33,760 nucleotides of DNA from Bacteroidales bacterium. Its GTDB lineage: Bacteria > Bacteroidota > Bacteroidia > Bacteroidales > UBA6680. Position numbers and translations under genes: made by a program. The stretch covers positions 1-33,760 of the forward strand of contig JAOARD010000018.1 of the NCBI GenBank assembly GCA_025210735.1, read 5' to 3'. A model generated the notes under the pieces. That model saw only the letters and a program-made list of their open reading frames with translations, was not told where the DNA came from and made no database searches. This document shows, in pieces, positions 24,630-31,407 of this stretch (position 1 is its first letter; every line of letters begins with the position of its first letter).

Positions 24630-26681
24630 ATGCAAAAAACAAAATCGCTGCTACTGGTACTTATATCAGTGCTGTTTATACACAACATATATGCACAGAA
24701 GAATAGTGTTAAACTTATTGCAAGTCCAAGAAAAGGCTCTGTGCTGTTGCGGTGGGCGCCGGCTAACTCAAAAACATGGCGACTGGGCAACAAATACGGA
24801 TACAGTGTAAAACGATACACTCTGCTTAAAGGCAAAAAGATACCTAAGGTGATACCGCATACCATTCTTAACAAAGAGCCTCTTAAACCGGCCGATATAA
24901 AAGAGTGGGAGAAATATGCCGACGATAAGTATATTGCCGTTGCTGCCGACTGTATATTTGGTTCTGTATTAAAAGAGGCATCAGTTAGTGGCAACCCGTT
25001 TGTTGCATACAAAAAGTATAAAGAGGAGAAACACCGCTTCAGCTTTGCATTATATGCTGCCGATCAATCGGTAAAAACAGCAAAAATGTCGGGACTATAC
25101 TTTGCTGACAAAACAGCAAAACAGAACGAGAAATATCTGTATAAGGTATATATAAACACACCCGACTCTGTTGCCGTTGATACAGCATCGTTCTTTACAG
25201 GACTATCGGAGTATCAGGCACTGCCTAAACCCATTACCCCAAAAGCAGAGTGGAGCGATAAAAAGGTAGATATAGCATGGAACATCATATACCTTAAACA
25301 CATATACAACAGCTATATATTAGAGAGATCTGCCGATGGTAAAAACTACAGTCTCGTTAGCGAGAATGCAACAGTACAGGTGTCTGACAAAAATATAAAC
25401 CCGGCATATATGTACAAAACCGATACTCTACCCGATAACAAATCTACAATATACTACAGGGTAAGAGGTATCAGTGCATTTGGCGAAACAGGTCCTGCAT
25501 CCGATTCAATATTTGGTAACGGAACACTGCCGCTTAAGAATGCACCAGTTATCACAAATCATAAGGTAACAGACAATACAACAGTAACACTACAGTGGGA
25601 ATATCCGGAGAAGATGAACGACTATATAGACGGATTTAACATATACCGCTCCGAGAAACCAAGCGGAAAGAAACTACTTATATATCATGGTAATAATCCG
25701 GCTAAAAGAGAGTTTACCGACACCATTCCGGAGTTTACAAACTACTATATGATATCGGTATACAACAAACACAAAGAGAAACTATCGCTACTTCGCACAT
25801 ACGCAGAGAGGGTAGACAGCTTCCCTCCTGCTCCTCCGGTAAATGTAATGGGTATTGCAGATACAACCGGAAAGGTTACACTGCACTGGAGCAGTAATAC
25901 CGACAGAGATATATCCGGTTACAGGGTGTACCGTGCAAACAATCCGCGCTTTGAATTTATGCTCGCCCACCCCAATGAGATAAAAGACACGATATATAAC
26001 GAGACAATAAATCTTAAAACACTTACCAAACATATCTACTACAGGGTTAAGGCTATTGATCAACGCATGAATCAATCGGCTTTCTCATCAATAATAGAGA
26101 TTAAACGTCCCGATATAATACCGCCTGTATCGCCTGTTATTAAAGATATAAGCAACAAAAAGAGCATCCCTACACTGCAATGGGTAAACAGCTCAAGCAC
26201 CGATGTTGTATCACACAAGATATTCCGCAGAGCCAAAACCGATAGCTTACCAAAGCTTATTGCCACACTGCAACGTGATAACGCTGTACGATCGTCGTAT
26301 ACCGATAAGAGTGTTGAACCCGGCAATGAGTATATATACCACATAACTGCAACCGACGACAGTAACCTGCAATCTGCACCATCAAATCCCGGGTATTTTA
26401 AGGTACCATCAACTGTTAAGGAGCGCATACGACTAAAGAAACGTGTATATACCGATAAGATAAAACTTATATGGACCATACGAACAGATAAAGAGGTAGA
26501 ACGCATAATTGTATACCGTAGTGTAAATAAACAGCAAATAAGACTATACGGCAACTCCAATACCGATTCATTTACCGATGACAGATTAAGCCCCGAAAAG
26601 ACATACAGATATACCATTAGAGCTCAATATAAAGATGGTAGTACATCTGAACTAAGCAATACCGTAACTGTGAAAAAATAA
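24630..26681 (+). CDS. Exported fibronectin type III multidomain protein
   Basis: The 683-residue protein has a signal peptide (cut after HNIYA, residue 22) and about six fibronectin type III-like domains. The strand pairs are visible as VTLQWEYPEKMNDYIDGFNI, KVTLHWSSNTDRDISGYRVY, IPTLQWVNSSSTDVVSHKIF and IKLIWTIRTDKEVERIIVYR. The first module (SVKLIASPRKGSVLLRWAPA) looks somewhat different, with a longer insertion. No enzyme motif and no T9SS sorting domain are seen. Such arrays act as rigid spacers or binding surfaces. The gene follows the immunity gene by 35 bases and precedes the barrel gene by 8, and its base composition returns to the operon norm. It is probably a periplasmic or surface partner of the toxin, whose N-terminus also carries fibronectin-like domains. 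Confidence 0.82.
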   Translation: MQKTKSLLLVLISVLFIHNIYAQKNSVKLIASPRKGSVLLRWAPANSKTWRLGNKYGYSVKRYTLLKGKKIPKVIPHTILNKEPLKPADIKEWEKYADDKYIAVAADCIFGSVLKEASVSGNPFVAYKKYKEEKHRFSFALYAADQSVKTAKMSGLYFADKTAKQNEKYLYKVYINTPDSVAVDTASFFTGLSEYQALPKPITPKAEWSDKKVDIAWNIIYLKHIYNSYILERSADGKNYSLVSENATVQVSDKNINPAYMYKTDTLPDNKSTIYYRVRGISAFGETGPASDSIFGNGTLPLKNAPVITNHKVTDNTTVTLQWEYPEKMNDYIDGFNIYRSEKPSGKKLLIYHGNNPAKREFTDTIPEFTNYYMISVYNKHKEKLSLLRTYAERVDSFPPAPPVNVMGIADTTGKVTLHWSSNTDRDISGYRVYRANNPRFEFMLAHPNEIKDTIYNETINLKTLTKHIYYRVKAIDQRMNQSAFSSIIEIKRPDIIPPVSPVIKDISNKKSIPTLQWVNSSSTDVVSHKIFRRAKTDSLPKLIATLQRDNAVRSSYTDKSVEPGNEYIYHITATDDSNLQSAPSNPGYFKVPSTVKERIRLKKRVYTDKIKLIWTIRTDKEVERIIVYRSVNKQQIRLYGNSNTDSFTDDRLSPEKTYRYTIRAQYKDGSTSELSNTVTVKK

Positions 26682-26689
26682 CATAAACA

Positions 26690-28402
26690 ATGCCGAAATA
26701 CAACATAAACTATATAGCAATCATTATACTTCTGTTCCCTGCTCTATGCCTGAAAGCTCAGGATATTGAGCAGGTGGCAAAATCTCCTATATTAACAACA
26801 AACGGAGGTATATCATTCAACCAGATTGGTAAATACTCGCCACAAACCAGCAATAATGATCCCTACTCATACTATCTATCGGGTAATATTAATGCTAACC
26901 TGTTTGGTGTGGTAAACCTGCCATTCTCATTTGCGTTTACAAACAATAAGTTCACATCTAACCTGCCACAACCGTTCAACAGGTTCTCTATATCGCCATC
27001 GTACAAATGGGTTACAACACATATTGGATACACATCAATGAACTTCTCGCCCTATACACTTGCAGGGCACGACTTTCTGGGTGGTGGTGTAGAGCTGTCG
27101 CCCGGTAAATCAATAAAGGTATCGGCAATGTACGGACGTTTAAAGCGCAGTGTAGATCCCGATACCATTGGTACAGAACCATCGTTCAGACGTATGGGTG
27201 GTGGTTTTAAGATAGATTATATGAACAAGAATATAGATGTTAGCTTTAACATATTTAAGGCAAAAGATGATGTTAACTCAATAACATTCAGAACAAAGGA
27301 TAGTATATTTATAAAACCACAGGATAACCTTACCGGAAGTATGAAAGTAAACATAAAGTTGATAAAAAATCTGTCTGTGGTAACAGAGTACGCTGCCAGT
27401 TTTCTGAATCACGATATAAGTAATAATCAGTCATCAAACTTTTTTATAGAGAAAGATGGCGATATGTCGTACTACTATGCGCTGAAATCAAGCATTGTAC
27501 AGACCTCTAAGCTCGGGCAGATTGGTGCCAGTTATGAGAGGGTATCGCCAAACTACAAAACCCTTGGTGCATACTACTTTAATAACGACTTTGAGAACAT
27601 AACGGCAAACTTTACAACAACAATAAAGAAACGTATAAACCTTGCAATGGATATCGGATATCAGCGCGATAACCTTGAGCAGCAGAAGCTGAACACCAGC
27701 TCACGAATGATATACTCAGGTAACCTTAATGCAAAGATCACAAAACGCCTGAATGCAGGGGTAAATGTATCTAACCTAAAGAGTTTTGTACACATAACAG
27801 ATATATACGACAGACTTACACAAACAAATAAGTTCCAGAACCTTGATACACTAAACTTCACAAGATTAGATCTTACAATATCGTCGCACACTAACTATAT
27901 TATTGAGGCATCAAAACGCCGCAGACAGAATATAAACATGACATTTACATACCAGAAAGCATCTGAGCAGCAGGGCGACGACAAGAGTTATACAGGAAGC
28001 GAGATATACAATACAAGCCTCTCCTACCTGTTCTCTATGATACCACAACGACTGAATATCTCAACAACACTGAACTACAACCGTAACCAGATGCCAAAAA
28101 CAACAATGAATGTAGGCAGTGTAAACCTATCGGTACAGAAGGCATTTTTTGGCAGCCTTAAGACCGCCCTTACCGCTACCTATAGTAAATCTGCCAATAC
28201 AGAAGAGACAATAGCTGATATTGTAAATTTAAGACTTACCGGAGGGTACAACGTAAACAAAAAACATACAATAAACCTAAGTCTGGCTATGGTAAACAAC
28301 ACCGGTATACAAGGCACCAGAACAATGTACTCTGCCAACCTTGCATACAACTACATATTCAGCATCCAGGTAAAACCAAAAGAGGTTAAGTTTGATTTTT
28401 GA
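26690..28402 (+). CDS. Predicted outer-membrane beta-barrel protein, last gene of operon
   Basis: This 570-residue protein has a signal peptide (cut after LCLKA, residue 23). The mature part is made of amphipathic strands alternating with short turns, such as SFAFTNNKFTSNLPQPFNRF, INLAMDIGYQRDNLEQQKL and INLSLAMVNNTGI. The C-terminal residue is phenylalanine (VKPKEVKFDF), as usual for outer-membrane barrels folded by the BAM complex. There is no TonB plug domain or TonB box. I cannot place it in a named family; PorP/SprF-type barrels that partner SprB-like adhesins are about 300 residues and differ in sequence. Its place at the end of the operon suggests it anchors or exports the fibronectin protein and the toxin, which is inference. 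Confidence 0.78.
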   Translation: MPKYNINYIAIIILLFPALCLKAQDIEQVAKSPILTTNGGISFNQIGKYSPQTSNNDPYSYYLSGNINANLFGVVNLPFSFAFTNNKFTSNLPQPFNRFSISPSYKWVTTHIGYTSMNFSPYTLAGHDFLGGGVELSPGKSIKVSAMYGRLKRSVDPDTIGTEPSFRRMGGGFKIDYMNKNIDVSFNIFKAKDDVNSITFRTKDSIFIKPQDNLTGSMKVNIKLIKNLSVVTEYAASFLNHDISNNQSSNFFIEKDGDMSYYYALKSSIVQTSKLGQIGASYERVSPNYKTLGAYYFNNDFENITANFTTTIKKRINLAMDIGYQRDNLEQQKLNTSSRMIYSGNLNAKITKRLNAGVNVSNLKSFVHITDIYDRLTQTNKFQNLDTLNFTRLDLTISSHTNYIIEASKRRRQNINMTFTYQKASEQQGDDKSYTGSEIYNTSLSYLFSMIPQRLNISTTLNYNRNQMPKTTMNVGSVNLSVQKAFFGSLKTALTATYSKSANTEETIADIVNLRLTGGYNVNKKHTINLSLAMVNNTGIQGTRTMYSANLAYNYIFSIQVKPKEVKFDF

Positions 28403-28813
28403 CAGGATAAGTAGATTGAATAATATTGGGTAATAAACTATCTATTGACCCGCCTTACCAAAGCTGGTGCGAGCTTTAGTATCATTATCCAAATACAGTA
28501 TCAAACTGGCTATAGCTCATACCTCACAATAATAATGCTTAATTATAAGCAATCAAATTAATAATTAACAACTTACCATTTATAATTAAAATCCTAACTA
28601 CGCTAAGAGAGGCTAATTGATTATGCCAGCCTGTTAGACTAAATCCTCGGATTTGGTCGGCTCAAAAGGAAGAACAATTCTGCAACAAACCAAGTTCAAG
28701 AACTTGGCTCAACAATATATACAATTTGGATTTCTATTTAATCAATCTATTAATATACTGCCACCTCGTGTCATGTCAAATCTAAAACTTCTTATACTTT
28801 GTAATAGTATTTC
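28403..28813. other. Hairpin-rich non-coding region after the operon (left part)
   Basis: No credible gene is present. Two compact inverted repeats stand out: GACTAAATCC/GGATTTGGTC at 28637-28658 (one G-T pair) and a perfect CCAAGTTC/GAACTTGG at 28690-28707 with a 2-base spacer. One copy of the paired repeat described separately is also here. I found no T-tailed terminator for the operon. Confidence 0.55.
28459..28532 (+). repeat. Paired intergenic repeat, copy A
   Basis: Shares the exact 20-mer GTGCGAGCTTTAGTATCATT with copy B at 28926-29000, followed in both by an AGTATCA element and an (A)TAGCTC(G/A)TACCTC(G/A)C element. Both are followed further on by ACCATTTATAATTAA. GCGAGCT and AGCTCGT/AGCTCAT are near-inverted, so each unit can fold. 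Confidence 0.75.
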
Positions 28814-28874
28814 ATTGTCACATCGAGCGGAGTCGAGATGTAATGGTGTTCTCGACTCCGCTCGAACTGACAAT
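28814..28874. repeat. Long imperfect hairpin (GAGCGGAGTCGAG type)
   Basis: Positions 28814-28837 and 28851-28874 are inverted repeats of 24 bases with 22 matches, around a 13-base loop. The core TCGAGCGGAGTCGAG resembles short palindromic intergenic repeats I know from Bacteroidota genomes. It is much more GC-rich than its surroundings. Confidence 0.85.
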
Positions 28875-28925
28875 CGCTATACAAACAACAGATGTTTAAT
28901 GTTTGAATTAGCACTCGTGGCTCTA

Positions 28926-29000
28926 CAAAGTTTGTGCGAGCTTTAGTATCATTCTAACAGTATCATATCGGGTTAGTAATAGCTCGTACCTCGCAAAATA
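28926..29000 (+). repeat. Paired intergenic repeat, copy B
   Basis: Second copy of the unit at 28459-28532, in the same orientation and about 467 bp downstream. CTAAC and GTTAG inside it can pair, nested within GCGAGCT/AGCTCGT. Confidence 0.75.
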
Positions 29001-29251
29001 CCTAACCATTTATAATTAAGTTATAACACGAAACAACATTCAGTTTACAACCCAAAATAAACATACCTGTCTGTTTTTATGCAAAACAACACGATAAACG
29101 TAGCACATATATTATTATTTTGTATATTTATAACCGAAAACCAAACTATAATGCTAACACTAGTTACACACAATCTGATATAAGATATCTGAGCGGAGAT
29201 ATAGTTTCTGTTCAGAGTGGAGAGCATTATAGTAAAATTGATAACCCTTTA
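29001..29251. other. Non-coding spacer before repeat copy 3
   Basis: AT-rich sequence without a convincing gene. A frame from a TTG at 29120 runs into the dispersed repeat and has no recognisable product. No RNA gene is seen. Confidence 0.45.
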
Positions 29252-29348
29252 GATGAAACGAAGCATGAGAATAGTCATTCACACACGGAAATGATTATAA
29301 ATGCGAGTTCCATCTGGCAAATGAAAAAACAATTATAAACAGATGAAA
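29252..29348 (+). repeat. Dispersed repeat, copy 3 (shortened)
   Basis: Starts GATGAAACGAAGCATGAGAA and contains CACACACGGAAATGATTATA, then AATGCGAGTTCCATCTGGCAA and AATTATAAACAGATGAAA. Relative to copies 1 and 2 it lacks the middle part (the AAGAAAGACT...GCAAT segment and the first GCGAGTT motif), as if deleted between two short AAATGA-type repeats. It lies between the surface operon and the TIR island. Confidence 0.75.
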
Positions 29349-29372
29349 TTATTGACACTGGTTAATTAATAG

Positions 29373-29422
29373 AGGTGCACAATACATCGCTACATAAGTA
29401 TGGCATCTATTGTGCACCTTTT
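29373..29422 (+). terminator. GTGCAC hairpin with short T tail
   Basis: AGGTGCACAATA (29373-29384) pairs perfectly with TATTGTGCACCT (29408-29419), enclosing a 23-base loop and followed by TTTT (29419-29422). It could end a transcript from the left or act as an operator; the GTGCAC core recurs in the palindrome just downstream. Confidence 0.45.
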
Positions 29423-29440
29423 ATGAAAGATATAAGAGAA

Positions 29441-29462
29441 ATAAGTGCACTGGTGCACTTAT
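29441..29462. promoter_or_regulatory. Perfect GTGCAC palindrome upstream of the TIR operon
   Basis: ATAAGTGCAC and GTGCACTTAT are perfect 10-base inverted repeats separated by TG. The spacing is too tight for a stable RNA hairpin, so a dimeric repressor site is more likely. It lies 61 bases before the ATG of the TIR-like gene. No TAnnTTTG box was identified nearby. Confidence 0.45.
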
Positions 29463-29522
29463 AAATTAGTTAGCGGCAAGTATAATAGCGAAGTGCTAAA
29501 CAATTACTTATAAAAACAAAAT

Positions 29523-30110
29523 ATGGGACATAAATGCTTTATTTCATTTAAAACTGAAGATATAGATTATAAAAGCTATATTCAGAATAATCTAGATGTG
29601 GACATGATTGATAAATCATTAAACGAACCTATAGATTCCGACGATGAAGATTATATCATGAGAAAAATTAGAGAGGATTATCTATCTGACTCCACAGTAA
29701 CAATTTTTATTATAGGTCAATACTCTGCTGAAAATTCTTGGCTTCAAAACCAAAGATTTATAAAAAGAGAATTACAAGCATCATTATTTAATGGACAAAG
29801 TAATACAAAAAATGGAATTTTAGGGATTGTACTACCATCAATGTATGATGCAATTTATAAAGATTCATACACTTGTTCAACATGTGGTGGAACACATAAC
29901 TACATCGGAATAAATGATTCGACAGTAATTAAGGAGTTTGGTCATAATTATTACATTCCTCAAGATGGAAAATGTTCTTGGTGCGAAGACGAAAGATATT
30001 GTGTCTTAGTAAAATGGGATGATTTCACTTCAAATCCAAACGAATATATTGACAAAGCATTTGATAAAAGGTCTCAACCAGTTGCTACTAAGACAAAAGT
30101 AAAACCTTAA
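29523..30110 (+). CDS. TIR-like (MTH538/DUF1863, ThsB-type) domain protein with cysteine pairs
   Basis: This 195-residue soluble protein opens with KCFISFKTEDIDY, the first strand and loop of the TIR-like MTH538 fold. It continues with STVTIFIIGQYSAENSWLQNQ and RFIKRELQASLF (W73, E83), the segment where TIR enzymes place their conserved W and E. Two CxxC pairs (C118/C121 in CSTCGG and C151/C154 in CSWCED) probably bind zinc in an inserted knuckle. Proteins of this fold act in prokaryotic defence: ThsB makes an NAD-derived signal in Thoeris. The next gene begins 6 bases later and encodes a SLATT-type membrane protein, so the two probably form a sensor/effector pair. The catalytic role of E83 is inference. 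Confidence 0.8.
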   Translation: MGHKCFISFKTEDIDYKSYIQNNLDVDMIDKSLNEPIDSDDEDYIMRKIREDYLSDSTVTIFIIGQYSAENSWLQNQRFIKRELQASLFNGQSNTKNGILGIVLPSMYDAIYKDSYTCSTCGGTHNYIGINDSTVIKEFGHNYYIPQDGKCSWCEDERYCVLVKWDDFTSNPNEYIDKAFDKRSQPVATKTKVKP

Positions 30111-30116
30111 AGTAAA

Positions 30117-30998
30117 ATGAAAATTAACGATAAAGATTTACCAGGTTTGTATCAATCAGCTGATAACTCATCTATTAAAGAACAAAAAAAGTACTTTAAT
30201 GGTATAGCATGGTATTTAACACTATTAATAGTTGCAGCTCTATTTGCATACTTTTCAGATGGAGAACCAAATCCAATTCTAAAAATTATTGCGACTATTT
30301 TATTTCTAGCAACAATGTTCATCATGATATGGCTAAGGGTAAGCAGACCTGATGATATTTGGTATAATGGCCGAGCTGTAGCAGAATCCGTTAAGACACG
30401 TTCATGGAGGTGGATGATGCGAGCTGATCCATATTCAGATTGTGAAGAAGTTGAAATAATGAGAAAACATTTTGTAAGTGATTTAAAAACAATTTTAAAA
30501 CAAAATGAAAGTCTAATTGGAAAATTGGGAATTGAAGCAAGTATTGAAGACCCAATAACACAAAGAATGTTAGAAGTAAGAAAGTTAGATTTATTAGAAA
30601 GATTTGATTTATACCGTAAAGAAAGAATTACTAATCAAGCATTATGGTATACCAAGAAATCAAAATACAATAAGCAGCGTGCAAGATTTTGGTTCTGGAC
30701 TACTGTTGTGCTTCATGCAATTGCAATTGTTTTATTGTTAATAAATATTTATCAATCTGACTTAAAGTTACCTATTGAAGTAATTGCTGTGGCAGCATCT
30801 TCTGTTTTGACCTGGTTACAGGCTAAAAAGCACAATGAATTATCTTCATCATATTCTTTAACAGCTCACGAGATTATTCTTATTAAATCTGAAACAACAA
30901 TAATTGATAATGAAGAGGACCTTTCAGACTATATTATAAATTGTGAAAATGCATTCTCTAGAGAGCATACCCAATGGTTTGCGCGTAAAAATGAATAA
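30117..30998 (+). CDS. SLATT/DUF4231-type membrane effector
   Basis: The 293-residue protein has two pairs of membrane segments: about 30-47 with 54-73, and 190-211 with 217-235. A soluble helical part lies between them with WYNGRAVAESVKTRSWRWMM (82-101), a motif I associate with DUF4231/SLATT proteins. The ending FSREHTQWFARKNE also fits that family. SLATT proteins (two-TM effectors linked to nucleotide-signal systems) are predicted to form pores on activation and cause abortive infection. Here two SLATT-like units are fused. It lies 6 bases after the TIR-like gene, suggesting that a TIR product or NAD depletion gates the channel. Activity is predicted, not shown by the sequence. Confidence 0.78.
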   Translation: MKINDKDLPGLYQSADNSSIKEQKKYFNGIAWYLTLLIVAALFAYFSDGEPNPILKIIATILFLATMFIMIWLRVSRPDDIWYNGRAVAESVKTRSWRWMMRADPYSDCEEVEIMRKHFVSDLKTILKQNESLIGKLGIEASIEDPITQRMLEVRKLDLLERFDLYRKERITNQALWYTKKSKYNKQRARFWFWTTVVLHAIAIVLLLINIYQSDLKLPIEVIAVAASSVLTWLQAKKHNELSSSYSLTAHEIILIKSETTIIDNEEDLSDYIINCENAFSREHTQWFARKNE

Positions 30999-31036
30999 AA
31001 ACCATTTTTAGCAATAAGCAGAAGAGTAGTTCATAA

Positions 31037-31054
31037 TTAATGATTTATCATTAA
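31037..31054. promoter_or_regulatory. Small inverted repeat before the second TIR operon
   Basis: TTAATGA and TCATTAA are perfect 7-base inverted repeats around TTTA in the 100-bp gap between the SLATT gene and the 102-residue gene. Being all-AT-rich it is weak as a terminator and may be an operator. An AT-rich stretch that could contain a promoter follows, but lacks a TAnnTTTG match. Confidence 0.3.
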
Positions 31055-31098
31055 AAACAATTTAATATATTTATATTTTCTTAAGAGATTTAGAACAA

Positions 31099-31407
31099 AT
31101 GAACGAAATAATTAATAAAGGAAAAAGAGACTACCAATTTACGCTTGAATTTAAGGAAGGTGTAAATTTAGATGACTGTTTAAGGAAATTACGTGAATTA
31201 TTTGAAAAAAAATTTGGAAAGGATGACATTTATACTACTTGGCAGATAACAGAGAAGGCGAACCGTAAAGTTGTAGAAGGTGACTTTAAAGCAAATGGAA
31301 AAATTGAACATAGATTACATATCTACCTTAGGAATCATAAGTGTTGTGAAAGCCCAATTTTTAAATCAAAGATTATCAGGACAGGACCTAGAAAAATAAT
31401 TCATTAA
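31099..31407 (+). CDS. Small protein of unknown function, partner of the GNAT-TIR gene
   Basis: This 102-residue basic protein shows strand-helix-strand patterns: YQFTLEFKEGVNLDDCLRKL, then LFEKKFGKDDIYTTWQIT and IEHRLHIYLRNHKCCESPI. I recognise no family. It has no signal peptide or membrane segment. Its TAA is directly followed by the ATG of the GNAT-TIR gene with no spacing, so the two are translationally coupled and probably work together. The small size and the gene order would fit a regulator, an antitoxin-like partner or a sensor of the TIR protein; nothing in the sequence decides between these. Confidence 0.65.
   Translation: MNEIINKGKRDYQFTLEFKEGVNLDDCLRKLRELFEKKFGKDDIYTTWQITEKANRKVVEGDFKANGKIEHRLHIYLRNHKCCESPIFKSKIIRTGPRKIIH

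Noticed and set aside
5373..28402. Operon as a contractile injection system (eCIS/PVC)
   Set aside because: No sheath, tube, baseplate or AAA+ ATPase gene is present, and nearly every protein has a Sec signal peptide.
28653..28946. 97-codon frame in the hairpin-rich spacer
   Set aside because: It runs through the 28814-28874 hairpin, and its composition is that of repeats rather than protein.
29120..29338. 72-codon frame running into repeat copy 3
   Set aside because: It starts at a TTG, its second half is the non-coding repeat, and no product is recognisable.
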